From contig CAZFIV010000024.1 in the NCBI GenBank assembly GCA_964519665.1, positions 13,322-77,321 on the forward strand: 64,000 bases of DNA, written 5' to 3'. The stretch comes from JANQQN01 sp964519665. Its GTDB lineage: Bacteria; Myxococcota; Kuafuiibacteriia; Kuafuiibacteriales; Kuafuiibacteriaceae. The notes under the pieces were generated by a model. That model was given only the letters and a program-made list of their open reading frames with translations, had not been told where the DNA came from and ran no database searches. Shown piece after piece: positions 50,980-59,907 of this stretch. Both the position numbers and the translations under genes were made by a program. Within the stretch, counting starts at the first letter, position 1. The number at the start of each line of letters is the position of its first letter.

Positions 50980-52385
50980 TGAGCGCCCACGCGCAGACCA
51001 TCGCGGAACTTCATCAGGGCGTTGCCCAATACCGGGGCAACCGAGAGCATATGGTTGCGTTCACGGTGCCCGCGCCCGTCCGCGATCCTCTTCGTCTGCT
51101 GGCCGCGGCCACATCATCTTCATCGCCGGTGGGGCGGGATGTGCCGGCATTGTTCTGGGACGAGGCGAGCAGTCCAACCTGGGTTGGGCTCGGAACGGCC
51201 TTTTCGCGCTCCGTGACGAGCAACCGGGGCGTCCTTCACCTTCAGGCGGAGTTTGTCGACCGGATGCGGGCCGTGCAGACGGTTCATCTCGGAGCTCGGC
51301 TCCCCTGGCCGGTGCGGGCGTTCGGTGGCCTCGCGTTCGAACACGAGGTTCCCGAGGCATCCGACTGGGCGGCCTTCGGGGCCGGTTACTTTACGATTCC
51401 GCGCTGGAGCTACGTTCGGGGGCTCGACGAGGCCTGGCTGATGGTTGTTCTACAGGGCACCGGAGGTCCGCTGGCGGAGCAGACGGAAGCGGTTCGCCGC
51501 GAAGCCGAAGTCTGGCTGGAGGCCCTCGACACCCCTTGGACGCCGCAACCGCCGGTTCACGTGCAAGCGGAGAGGCCCGGCCGTCAGCGGTGGTCCGAGA
51601 GCGTCGACACGATACGGGAACGAGTGCACCAAGACCTCGTGGGGAAAGCGGTTTTGACGCGCGATACGTTCGTGCGGGCTCGAGGGCCGAATGCTCGCTT
51701 CGACGTGGCATCGAGCCTGTCTCGATTGGCCCACGAGCCGACAGGGTCGGCTCGCTTTGCGTTCGCGCCGCTGGGGCGAGGCGGGCCTGCGTTCATCGGA
51801 CTTACGCCCGAGCGTCTCGTCCATCTCTTCGAGCACGAGCTGGTTACCGAAGCGCTCGCCGGTACCGCCCCTGATCGTCCCGACGATGCCGATCCGGGCG
51901 AACTCATGGCGTCGGTCAAGGATCGCGAGGAGCATTTGCATGTGGTCCGGTTCATCATGGACCGGCTCGGTCCGCTATGTGCGCAGCTCGAACACGGCCC
52001 GCCTCGGATTCGGAGTCTCCGTCACGTGACACATCTCAAGACGCCGATCACCGGGCGTCTTTCCGCGCTGTTGCACGTGCTCGATGTCGTGAAGGCTCTT
52101 CACCCGACGCCCGCGACCGGGGGCGTGCCGCTCGGAGCAGCGCGGGCGCTCATCAAGAAGCTCGAGGGCCGCCCTCGCGGCTGGTACACCGGTCCCGTGG
52201 GCTGGTTCGATACCGAGGGCAACGGCGATTTTTGGGTCGCTTTGCGTTCCGGCTTGCTTTTGGATGATCAGGCGCGCGTGTTCGTCGGCGCGGGCATCGT
52301 TCGCGACTCCGACGCCGAGGTCGAGTGGCAGGAGACCCTGCTCAAGGAGCGCGCGCTGATGTCGGGCTTGGGAGTGATCGATTGA
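50979..52385 (+). CDS. menF: Isochorismate synthase
   Basis: 468 residues from ATG 50979 (TAATG overlap). Converts chorismate to isochorismate, the entry to menaquinone synthesis. The C-terminal chorismate-binding fold has VKDREEHLHVVRFIMDRLGP, VTHLKTPITGRL, LHPTPATGGVP and GWYTGPVGWFDTEGNGDFWVAL (key parts). The N-terminal third is variable, as usual for this family. The stop overlaps the TTG start of menD. Confidence 0.93.
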   Translation: MSAHAQTIAELHQGVAQYRGNREHMVAFTVPAPVRDPLRLLAAATSSSSPVGRDVPALFWDEASSPTWVGLGTAFSRSVTSNRGVLHLQAEFVDRMRAVQTVHLGARLPWPVRAFGGLAFEHEVPEASDWAAFGAGYFTIPRWSYVRGLDEAWLMVVLQGTGGPLAEQTEAVRREAEVWLEALDTPWTPQPPVHVQAERPGRQRWSESVDTIRERVHQDLVGKAVLTRDTFVRARGPNARFDVASSLSRLAHEPTGSARFAFAPLGRGGPAFIGLTPERLVHLFEHELVTEALAGTAPDRPDDADPGELMASVKDREEHLHVVRFIMDRLGPLCAQLEHGPPRIRSLRHVTHLKTPITGRLSALLHVLDVVKALHPTPATGGVPLGAARALIKKLEGRPRGWYTGPVGWFDTEGNGDFWVALRSGLLLDDQARVFVGAGIVRDSDAEVEWQETLLKERALMSGLGVID

Positions 52386-54091
52386 GTGAATCGACGGAAT
52401 GGGCCCGTTCGCTCGTAGCGGCCTTGGCGAAGGCGGGGATCCAAGATGTCGTGATCAGCCCCGGCTCTCGGTCGACCCCGTTGGTGTTCGCAGCGGCGGG
52501 GCAAGGCGCGCTGCGACTGCACTCGGTGATCGATGAGCGGGCGGCCGCGTTCTTCGCCGTCGGGCAGGCGCGGGTCACCGGTCTGCCGACCGCGCTGATC
52601 TGCACTTCGGGCACCGCGGGCGCTCACTACTATCCCGCGGTGATCGAAGCCTCCCTCGCCTACGTGCCGCTGGTGGTCATCACCGCCGACCGGCCGCCGG
52701 AGCTTCAGGCCTCGGCTGCGGCCCAGACGATCGATCAGCAGCGCCTGTTCGGCACCTATGTGCGCGCTTATCACGATCTGGGGCTTCCGAACGCGGCACC
52801 GATCGCGTTTGCGGCGGTCCGTCGAAAAGTCGTGCAGGCCGTGTTTCGGGCGACCAACCCCACGCCCGGACCCGTGCATGTCAACGTGCCGGCGCGAAAG
52901 CCGTTGGAACCCGCGCCGAGCGAAACAGCGTCGAAACCGGTGCCTCCGTCGAGCATCCCGATGGTGATTCGCTCTCGGCCGAAGGTCGACCCTGACGATC
53001 TCGACGAGATCGGTCAGCGTCTGGTCGACGCCGAGCGGCCGGTGTTCGTGGTCGGGCCGGGCGGACTTCCGCAAGCTGATCTGCGGGAAGTCCTCGCGGA
53101 CCTCGCTCGCAAAGCGGATGCGGCCGTCTACGCCGAGGCCACCAGTCAGCTCCGGTTCGGCAACGCCCAGCCCGGCGACGCGCTTGGGGTGTTGCTGGGG
53201 GCCGAGACCTTCGCTGCCCAGTTCCAGCCCGACCTCGTGCTTCAGCTCGGCGCCCCGGTCACTTCGAGCGCTTGGCACCGGTGGCGGGGCGGCCGGTCGA
53301 AGGCCTCGCACATCGCGATTTCGTCCCACGATTGGCCTGACCCCTCGCAACGAGCCGACACGTGGGTCGCCGCCTCACCCGCCGAAGTCATCCCCCTGCT
53401 GCGCGACGCGTGGACGGAGCCGAGGGGACACGAGCGGTGGCGGGCGCAGATGGCCGACTACGACCGGCGGGCATGGGCGGTCGTGGATGACACGCTGCCG
53501 GCCCAGTCCGAGGGCGAAGCGGTCCGCGTGATTCGGGCTCACCTGCCGCCCGACAGCCTCCTCATGTTGGGTAATTCGCTCGCCGTCCGCCACTTCGATA
53601 CGTTCTGTCGATCGGGCGGAGAGGCCGTGGGCGTGCTGAGCCAGCGGGGCGCCAACGGGATTGACGGGCTGGTGGCCGGCGCGGTCGGGGCCACCTCGGT
53701 GGCTCGGCGACCGGTGACCTTGGTGCTCGGCGACGTCAGCCTCGCTCATGACGTGGGCGCGCTGGCATTGGCTCAGTCGGTGAGCCGACCGCTGGTGATC
53801 GTGGTCCTCGACAACGGCGGCGGTCGCATCTTCGAGCTGCTGCCAGCCGGCCGACGCTATGGACAGCAGCCGGTCTTTCGGCATTTCGTCACGCCGCCGA
53901 AGATGGACGCCGAGACGCTGGCCGCGGCGTTCGGGCTGTGCCACGTGCGCCTGGAAGGCACGGCCGAGCTTGCCGCGGCGTTGACCTCAGCGTATCGCAT
54001 GGGCGCCGCTACGGTGGTGCAGGTGAAGTTGCCTGACCACGGCGCGCGAGCGGTCGCCGACGCGATCGACGCCGCCCTCAACGGAAATTGA
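52382..54091 (+). CDS. menD: 2-Succinyl-5-enolpyruvyl-6-hydroxy-3-cyclohexene-1-carboxylate synthase
   Basis: 569 residues from TTG 52382, which overlaps the menF stop (TTGA); no better start exists before the conserved N-terminus. Thiamine-diphosphate enzyme combining isochorismate with 2-oxoglutarate. Seen: VVISPGSRSTPLVFAA with the catalytic Glu region following (VIDERAAAFFAVG), the ThDP site GDVSLAHDVGAL and LDNGGGRIFELLP. Length and domain order (PYR, central, PP) are complete. Confidence 0.94.
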   Translation: MSESTEWARSLVAALAKAGIQDVVISPGSRSTPLVFAAAGQGALRLHSVIDERAAAFFAVGQARVTGLPTALICTSGTAGAHYYPAVIEASLAYVPLVVITADRPPELQASAAAQTIDQQRLFGTYVRAYHDLGLPNAAPIAFAAVRRKVVQAVFRATNPTPGPVHVNVPARKPLEPAPSETASKPVPPSSIPMVIRSRPKVDPDDLDEIGQRLVDAERPVFVVGPGGLPQADLREVLADLARKADAAVYAEATSQLRFGNAQPGDALGVLLGAETFAAQFQPDLVLQLGAPVTSSAWHRWRGGRSKASHIAISSHDWPDPSQRADTWVAASPAEVIPLLRDAWTEPRGHERWRAQMADYDRRAWAVVDDTLPAQSEGEAVRVIRAHLPPDSLLMLGNSLAVRHFDTFCRSGGEAVGVLSQRGANGIDGLVAGAVGATSVARRPVTLVLGDVSLAHDVGALALAQSVSRPLVIVVLDNGGGRIFELLPAGRRYGQQPVFRHFVTPPKMDAETLAAAFGLCHVRLEGTAELAAALTSAYRMGAATVVQVKLPDHGARAVADAIDAALNGN

Positions 54092-55017
54092 CACGCATGG
54101 CGACCGACACTGCGAAGCCCTATCCGGGCCTGGTCGGCGCGTGGGTGCAGGCCTGCCGACCGGCGACGCTGACCGCGGCCGCCGCTCCGGTCTTCGTGGG
54201 TTCGGCCGTGGCGCACGCGGTCGGCGGTTTTGATCTCGGGCCGGCGCTGGCCGCGTTATTGGGAGCGTTGGCCATCCAGGTCGGAACCAATCTTGCGAAC
54301 GATGTTTTCGACTTCAAGAAAGGCGCCGACACGCCCGAGCGACTGGGCCCTACCCGAGCCGTGCAGGCGGGCTGGCTGTCGGAGCGGGCGGTCACGCTCG
54401 GAATGGTCGCGGCGTTCGCGCTCGCAACCCTGGCGGGGGTCTATCTCGTGGCGGTCGGGGGGTGGCCGATCGTGTTGATCGGCGTGCTCTCGATCCTGTC
54501 CGGGATCGGTTACACCGCTGGTCCGGCGCCGCTCGCGTACATCGGCGCCGCGGATGTCTTCGTGCTGGTCTTCTTTGGTCTGGTGGCGGTCGCCGGTACC
54601 ACTTACGTGCAAACCGGCACCTGGGAAGGGCTCGCCTTGGTGTGCGGAGGAGCCGTGGGGGCGCTCGCTACGGCTGTGTTGGTGGTCAATAATCTTCGGG
54701 ATCACGTGCAGGACGCGAAGGCGAACAAGCGTACGTTGGTCGTTCGATTCGGTCCGTCGTTCGGGCGGTGGGAGTACCGCCTTCTGCTGGCCGTCGCGTA
54801 TCTGTTGCCAGGCTATCTCTTCATCGACGCCCTGGCCGGCAACGCACCTACGGTCCGCTGGGGAATCTTGCTGCCCTTGGTGAGCCTTCCGCTGGCGGTC
54901 GCACAGCTGGGGCAGGTGGCCCGCCGGCGCGGGGCCGAGCTCAATGCCAACCTCGCAGGGACTGCGCGGCTGCTACTGGTCTACTCGGTGCTCCTCGGCG
55001 TGGGGCTGTTGATTTGA
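54088..55017 (+). CDS. menA: 1,4-Dihydroxy-2-naphthoate polyprenyltransferase
   Basis: 309 residues if TTG 54088 is used (overlapping the menD TGA as TTGA), or 306 from ATG 54097. A UbiA-type membrane enzyme with about nine helices; it attaches the polyprenyl tail from the synthase encoded at the start of the operon. The first Asp-rich motif is NDVFDFKKGAD, and the second region NLRDHVQDAKANKRTL carries the later Asp cluster. It precedes menC with another TTGA overlap. Confidence 0.94.
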   Translation: MTRMATDTAKPYPGLVGAWVQACRPATLTAAAAPVFVGSAVAHAVGGFDLGPALAALLGALAIQVGTNLANDVFDFKKGADTPERLGPTRAVQAGWLSERAVTLGMVAAFALATLAGVYLVAVGGWPIVLIGVLSILSGIGYTAGPAPLAYIGAADVFVLVFFGLVAVAGTTYVQTGTWEGLALVCGGAVGALATAVLVVNNLRDHVQDAKANKRTLVVRFGPSFGRWEYRLLLAVAYLLPGYLFIDALAGNAPTVRWGILLPLVSLPLAVAQLGQVARRRGAELNANLAGTARLLLVYSVLLGVGLLI

Positions 55018-56054
55018 GGATCGTCGACGTGCGGGTGGAGGCGCGCTCCTGGCGGATTCACGCCGAAAACGCTCACCATCGCTGGACTGAACGAGTGGGC
55101 CGGATCGTCAGATTGACGGACGAACGGGGGACGGAAGGGGTCGGGGAGGCGAGCCCGCTGCCCGGGTACACGGACGAGACGGTCGCCGAGGTCGATGCCG
55201 CGCTCGTGGGGCTGAGCGAACGGCTCCGGCGAACCATCGACGATGCGACCGACCCGGAGGATGGACTTTCGTCGCTGCTGGTCGGTACCGGGTCTCCTTC
55301 CCTCCGATTCGCGGTCGAGACGGCGTTCTGGGACCTTTGGAGTCGACGAAAGGCGCTACCGCTGGCCGTACTGTGGGGGGCGTCGGTCGGGGCCGAGGTG
55401 CTCACGGCCCGCCTGGTCGACCTGCTGGTCCCGCAGGCGTGGCCTGATGAAGCGCCCGCGACCATCAAGGTCAAGGTCGGGCGTCCTGGTGCGTGGACCC
55501 AAGAACGCGCGGCGCTCGAGGCGATGCGAGCGCGCTATCCCCGGACGCCGGTGCGGGTCGATGTCAACCAGTCTTTCACCAACGCGGAGGTCGCCGATCG
55601 GCTCGACGAGCTGACGGCGACTTTCGGGTCGACGGAAGCCATCGACTTCGTCGAAGAGCCGAGCCCCGGGGTGTGGCCCGAGAACCGGTCGGTCCGGCTC
55701 GCGCGGGACGAGTCTCTGCGTAGGCCCGGCGCCGCGTTGGCGCCGGCGGAAGTCGCGGTCGTCAAACCGACCGTCCTCGGTGGCATCTCGGCGGCGGAGC
55801 GCTGGCGAACGGACGCCCCGACCGTGGTGATCAGCCATGCATTCGAGGGGCCGGTCGCCCATGCGGCGGCGGCGGCGTGGGCAGTGGCTCGGGCGCCTCA
55901 AGTGGTGGCGGGGCTGGGGCCGCATGCAGGCATTCTGGCTTGGCACGATGTGGAGGTCGGGCACGTCGACGGCGACGTGCTGCGTGTACCCGACCGCCCG
56001 GGGTTGGGGATGGTCGGTGCGGGGGCGGGGCGCGCCCCGCGGAGGACCCCGTGA
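55014..56054 (+). CDS. menC: o-Succinylbenzoate synthase
   Basis: 346 residues from TTG 55014 (a GTG at 55029 is an alternative). Enolase-superfamily dehydratase making o-succinylbenzoate. Catalytic pattern present: KxK in TIKVKVG, metal ligands in VDVNQSF, EEPSPG and ARDES, and the second catalytic Lys in VVKPTVLGG. The C-terminal 25 residues (RVPDRPGLGMVGAGAGRAPRR in part) are Gly/Arg-rich. The stop overlaps the menE GTG start. Confidence 0.93.
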   Translation: MRIVDVRVEARSWRIHAENAHHRWTERVGRIVRLTDERGTEGVGEASPLPGYTDETVAEVDAALVGLSERLRRTIDDATDPEDGLSSLLVGTGSPSLRFAVETAFWDLWSRRKALPLAVLWGASVGAEVLTARLVDLLVPQAWPDEAPATIKVKVGRPGAWTQERAALEAMRARYPRTPVRVDVNQSFTNAEVADRLDELTATFGSTEAIDFVEEPSPGVWPENRSVRLARDESLRRPGAALAPAEVAVVKPTVLGGISAAERWRTDAPTVVISHAFEGPVAHAAAAAWAVARAPQVVAGLGPHAGILAWHDVEVGHVDGDVLRVPDRPGLGMVGAGAGRAPRRTP

Positions 56055-57514
56055 CAAGGTGGTCGATCACGGCGGCGGCGCACGAGGCGCCCGACCGCAT
56101 CGCGTTGATCGCCGAGGACCAAGCGTTCACCTACCGTGCACTCGCGGCCCGGGTGCGAGGGGCGACGTCTGCGCTCGCCCAGGTCGGGGTTCCGTTTCCA
56201 ACCGCGGGGCGGACCACCGCAGAGGCCCGGGAAGCTTCCACCCGCGACGGAGAGCCAGGGCGAGTGATGATGGTCGCGCCGAACACCGTGGACACCGTGT
56301 GCGCGGTGCTGGCGCTGATCGAGCAAGGCACACCGGTGATGCTGATCCATCCTCGCAGCACCGGCGCCGAGCGGGCCGCGCTGCGAGCGCTGTATCCCCC
56401 GGCGATCCACCTTGACGCTCCGCCCGAGAGCACGCCCGTCGAAAGCGCCGAGGCACCATCGGTTCCGCCCGACGTTCCGGCCGAGCGCGATCTCGCCGTT
56501 TTCTTCACGTCGGGGACCACCGGTCGGCCGAAGGCCGTCCGACTGTCCCGGCGAGCGTTCGAGGCGGCGGCGGTCGCGAGCGCCGAAAACCTTGGCTGGG
56601 TCCCCGATGATCGCTGGCTGCTCACTATTCCGGTGGCTCACGTCGGTGGCTTCTCGATTCTGACGCGATGTCTCCTCGCGCGGCGCACGGTGGTGCTCCT
56701 CGATGGCCCCACCGACCCGGGTTGGTCGCGGCGCCGTTCCGAGCGGGACCGGGTCACCTTGATGTCTTTGGTGCCGACGCAGCTGAAGCGGTGGCTGCCC
56801 GAGCCGCCCGGGGCGTCGGTGCGGGCGGTGCTGCTGGGCGGGGCGCCCGCACCGGTCGCGCTGCGGGCCGCCGCCCGGGCGGCGGGCTGGCCGATCCTCG
56901 CGACATATGGGCTGACCGAGGCGTGCTCCCAAGTCACCGTGCAACCGTACGCGTCTTTGGGCGACGAAGGGCCCACGGGCGGCGACGAGGATTCCGGGCT
57001 GGCTCTCCCCGGAACCGAACTCACGATTCGGAACGGACACATCTGGATGCGGAGTCCTACCCTGCTGACCGGATATGTCGAGCCGAGCGACGAGGTTCGG
57101 CCTATCGAGCCTTTCGACCCCGATGGCTGGTTCGACACCGGCGATATCGGACATCTCGACGAGCGCGGGCGACTCACGGTGTACGCCCGACGCTCGGACC
57201 TCATCCTATCGGGTGGTGAAAACGTGTATCCCAAGGAGGTCGAGGCCGCCCTCCTGAGGGTCCCCGGCGTCAGCGACGCCGTCGTCTTCGGGGTCGATGA
57301 TCCCGAATGGGGACAGATGGTCGCGGCGGCGCTGGAAGCGGGGGAAGGGCTCGACCGCTCGGCCCTCGACCTGGCCGTAAGGGAAACCTTGGCTGGCCCG
57401 AAGCGACCTCGCCGGTGGGCGGTTCTGTCTCGGTTCCCGTTGACTCCCTCAGGCAAAATCGACCGCCGGAGGGTCGTCGAGATCGCCCGACCCCGCCTAG
57501 CCCACGCCCCTTAA
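56051..57514 (+). CDS. menE: o-Succinylbenzoate-CoA ligase
   Basis: 487 residues from GTG 56051 (GTGA overlap with menC). ANL-superfamily ligase that activates o-succinylbenzoate with CoA. Seen: FFTSGTTGRPKAV P-loop, TYGLTEACSQ, WFDTGDIGHLDERGRL and the C-terminal catalytic Lys in PLTPSGKIDRR. It is the last men gene; the next enzyme (MenB) must be elsewhere. hemH follows by 41 bases. Confidence 0.93.
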   Translation: MTRWSITAAAHEAPDRIALIAEDQAFTYRALAARVRGATSALAQVGVPFPTAGRTTAEAREASTRDGEPGRVMMVAPNTVDTVCAVLALIEQGTPVMLIHPRSTGAERAALRALYPPAIHLDAPPESTPVESAEAPSVPPDVPAERDLAVFFTSGTTGRPKAVRLSRRAFEAAAVASAENLGWVPDDRWLLTIPVAHVGGFSILTRCLLARRTVVLLDGPTDPGWSRRRSERDRVTLMSLVPTQLKRWLPEPPGASVRAVLLGGAPAPVALRAAARAAGWPILATYGLTEACSQVTVQPYASLGDEGPTGGDEDSGLALPGTELTIRNGHIWMRSPTLLTGYVEPSDEVRPIEPFDPDGWFDTGDIGHLDERGRLTVYARRSDLILSGGENVYPKEVEAALLRVPGVSDAVVFGVDDPEWGQMVAAALEAGEGLDRSALDLAVRETLAGPKRPRRWAVLSRFPLTPSGKIDRRRVVEIARPRLAHAP

Positions 57515-57555
57515 CATCGGTCCCCAGTCCGCCGATAGCTTCGTGACCGGTCAGG

Positions 57556-58722
57556 ATGGCGTCAAACTTGTCATTGAGCGGGGTGTCGACCCATGAATCA
57601 TTGGATTTTCAGGGGGGGCGCACTAACAAGGTCGTCATGGTGAGCTCGGTCCGCGAAGCCAACGTACTGCGAATGGTTTCACCCAACGCCGTGGAGGCCC
57701 CTCCACTCGGCGTGCTGTTGGTCAACCTCGGAACGCCCGATTCGACCTCCACCGGCGATGTTCGGCGCTACCTGCGCGAATTCCTGAGCGACCCACGGGT
57801 TATCGATATCAATCCCCTGGCGCGGTGGTTGCTGCTGAACCTGATCATTCTGCCTTTCCGACCCGCCAAGTCGGCGGAAGCTTACAAGGAGATCTGGACG
57901 GAGCGGGGCTCACCCCTTCTGTTCCACGGTCTCGATCTGGCCGAGCAAGTGGGCAAGCGAATGGGCAGTGGGTACCGAGTGGCCCTCGCGATGCGCTACG
58001 GTAATCCGTCGATCCCCGACGTGATCGACAGATTGGTGGCCGATGGCGTCGAGCGGATCGTCGTCCTGCCTCTCTTTCCTCAGTACTCTTCCGCGGCCAC
58101 CGGGTCAGCGCTCGACCGCGTGTACCAGGTGGCCGGCGAGGCGTGGAACGTTCCCGCGATCGAGGCTGTGCCTGCGTTCTACGACCACGAGTCGTTCATC
58201 GGCGCTTTCGCCGCGGTTGCTCGGCCTCACCTCGAGGCGTTTAATCCGGACTTCGTTCTGTTCAGTTATCACGGTGTACCGGAGAGGCACGTTCAAAAGA
58301 GCGACCCGAGCGGTCAGCATTGTCTTCGCAAGCCAGACTGCTGCGCCGCCATCGGCCCGGCGAACCGGTACTGCTATCGAGCGCAGTGCTTCGCGTCGAC
58401 CCGAGCGCTCGTGAACGCGCTGGCGCTCGAAGACGGCGCGTATGAAACCAGCTTCCAGTCACGGCTTGGAAAGACGCCATGGATCAAGCCGTACACCGAC
58501 GAGCTCCTGCCCGAGCTGGTCAACCGGGGCGTCAAGCGGCTGGCGGTGATGTGCCCAGCATTCGTCGCTGACTGCCTGGAGACGATCGAAGAGATCGGGA
58601 TGCGCGCCAAGGAAGACTGGGTGGAGGCAGGGGGCGAAGACCTGCTGCTGGTGCCTTCGTTGAACTCCGAGGGCGTTTGGGCCGATGCGGTCGTTCGTTT
58701 GGTCAAAGAGTCGATGCGCTGA
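57556..58722 (+). CDS. hemH: Ferrochelatase with an internal cysteine cluster
   Basis: 388 residues from ATG 57556; ATG 57637 with AAGG upstream is a good alternative that would remove a variable N-terminus. Inserts iron into protoporphyrin at the end of haem synthesis. Seen: LLVNLGTPDS, VLPLFPQYSS, LFSYHGVPERH with the catalytic His, TFQ-type SFQSRLGKTPWIKPYTD, and VMCPAFVADCLETIEEI. Between SYHGVPERH and FQSRLG there is an extra segment with five cysteines (C-x6-C-C-x9-C-x4-C), like the internal [2Fe-2S] ferrochelatase of Myxococcus as I recall it. It runs in the same direction as the men operon. Confidence 0.93.
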   Translation: MASNLSLSGVSTHESLDFQGGRTNKVVMVSSVREANVLRMVSPNAVEAPPLGVLLVNLGTPDSTSTGDVRRYLREFLSDPRVIDINPLARWLLLNLIILPFRPAKSAEAYKEIWTERGSPLLFHGLDLAEQVGKRMGSGYRVALAMRYGNPSIPDVIDRLVADGVERIVVLPLFPQYSSAATGSALDRVYQVAGEAWNVPAIEAVPAFYDHESFIGAFAAVARPHLEAFNPDFVLFSYHGVPERHVQKSDPSGQHCLRKPDCCAAIGPANRYCYRAQCFASTRALVNALALEDGAYETSFQSRLGKTPWIKPYTDELLPELVNRGVKRLAVMCPAFVADCLETIEEIGMRAKEDWVEAGGEDLLLVPSLNSEGVWADAVVRLVKESMR

Positions 58723-58734
58723 CGCTCTCGCCTA

Positions 58735-59079
58735 TCAGGTCAGCATGTTTTGGAGCGTTCGGCGGACCCGGATGAGTTCGGCCTGAAGGGGCTCGAGCAG
58801 CTCCTGAGCGCTGTGGAGCGACTCGGCCTTGCCTAGATTCTCCATGTCGCGCGCGATATTGGTGAGGTGGACCGCACCCATATTGGCGCTGGAGCCTTTG
58901 AGTTTGTGGGCCGTCCGACTTACGGCATCCGTCTCCCCGCTGGAGAAGGCGGCCTTGAGCTCTTCGACGCGTTGCTCGGCGTCCGTCAAAAAGATGTCCA
59001 CCAGCTCTTCCAAAAACTCCCGGTCGCCTCCGGTCGCGTCTTCGATTCGCTCGTAGTCGATCGGACTGTCCATCTTCAT
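58735..59079 (-). CDS. Orphan HPt phosphotransfer-domain protein
   Basis: 114 residues from ATG 59079 (ATG 59115 adds 12 residues without features). A single histidine phosphotransfer domain: the phosphoryl-accepting His lies in RTAHKLKGSSANMGA, preceded by FLEELVDIFLTDAEQRVEELKAA (in part), with a helical end. No histidine kinase or receiver is adjacent, so its partners are elsewhere. It converges on hemH. Confidence 0.88.
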   Translation of the reverse strand: MKMDSPIDYERIEDATGGDREFLEELVDIFLTDAEQRVEELKAAFSSGETDAVSRTAHKLKGSSANMGAVHLTNIARDMENLGKAESLHSAQELLEPLQAELIRVRRTLQNMLT

Positions 59080-59168
59080 CAACGGGGGGCCTCCGGCATA
59101 AACCATCGACCGCATGCGCGGGCGGCTTGAGGGCTATCTACAGCATAGCGTTCTTTTTTCGGGTCGGA

Positions 59169-59897
59169 TTACTCGAATCGGGCCTCTCCCGAGTAATCCA
59201 CAAAGGGCGTCTGATCGGGCCGACCATCGGCGTGGGTGAACGCCATCTCGCCCGAACGACCCATGCGAATAATCGTGGACGACCGAGTTCCGTAATTTTC
59301 TGCGGGTACGCTGACCAGGACGCCTTCAAACCCGTCGGGTTGCTCTAACGAAAGCAGCCGAACCCATTCTTGGTCGCTGGGCGGGGCCGAAGACCACCCC
59401 TCGATCGTGGCCCGAATCAGGCCTTCGCGACGGGTGGCGCCGGCGTCGAAGCTGCGTTCGGTGACCACGTGCCATCCCGGCGCCAGCGACTCCCCCTCCA
59501 TCGTATCGGTTTGGCATACGACGGCGTGGGCGGTGTCTCGGTCAGCTAGAACGAGATGGAAGCCATTGAACTGACGCGGGTCCATTCGGAGCGTGGCGTT
59601 GAACGCCTCATCGGCCGAAGTCGCGGTCAGGGCAGACAGGACCACCTCGCCCCGAGATCTGCGGGTCGGGTCGGGCGGGGGCCCGAACCGGTTGGTGATC
59701 GCCACGAAGACCCGATGCTCGTTGACGCCAAGCCACGTACCGCCCGCCCTGGCGTCCCGTGGGGCCAACAACCTCACACCCTCGTGTTGGCGCACGCTCG
59801 GTGGTTCCGCCGGACGATCGAGTCGCTCGTCCCGGTTCGCCCCGACGACCAGCGGAAGCTCGGGCCAAAGGCCGGTCCCGACGATCAAGGTACACAC
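59169..59897 (-). CDS. NRDE-domain protein (TANGO2 family)
   Basis: 242 residues. The protein starts MCTLIV, with the family's Cys2, then VVGANRDERLDRPA (the NRDE motif), GGTWLGVNEHRVFVAITNR and later TERSFD and SSTIIRM. The Ntn-hydrolase-like fold with Cys2 is complete. TANGO2/NRDE homologues have been linked to haem trafficking, and hemH lies about 0.4 kb away, though on the other strand. It follows the GT9 gene by 10 bases. Confidence 0.88.
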   Translation of the reverse strand: MCTLIVGTGLWPELPLVVGANRDERLDRPAEPPSVRQHEGVRLLAPRDARAGGTWLGVNEHRVFVAITNRFGPPPDPTRRSRGEVVLSALTATSADEAFNATLRMDPRQFNGFHLVLADRDTAHAVVCQTDTMEGESLAPGWHVVTERSFDAGATRREGLIRATIEGWSSAPPSDQEWVRLLSLEQPDGFEGVLVSVPAENYGTRSSTIIRMGRSGEMAFTHADGRPDQTPFVDYSGEARFE

Positions 59898-59907
59898 CCC
59901 CGGAAGT

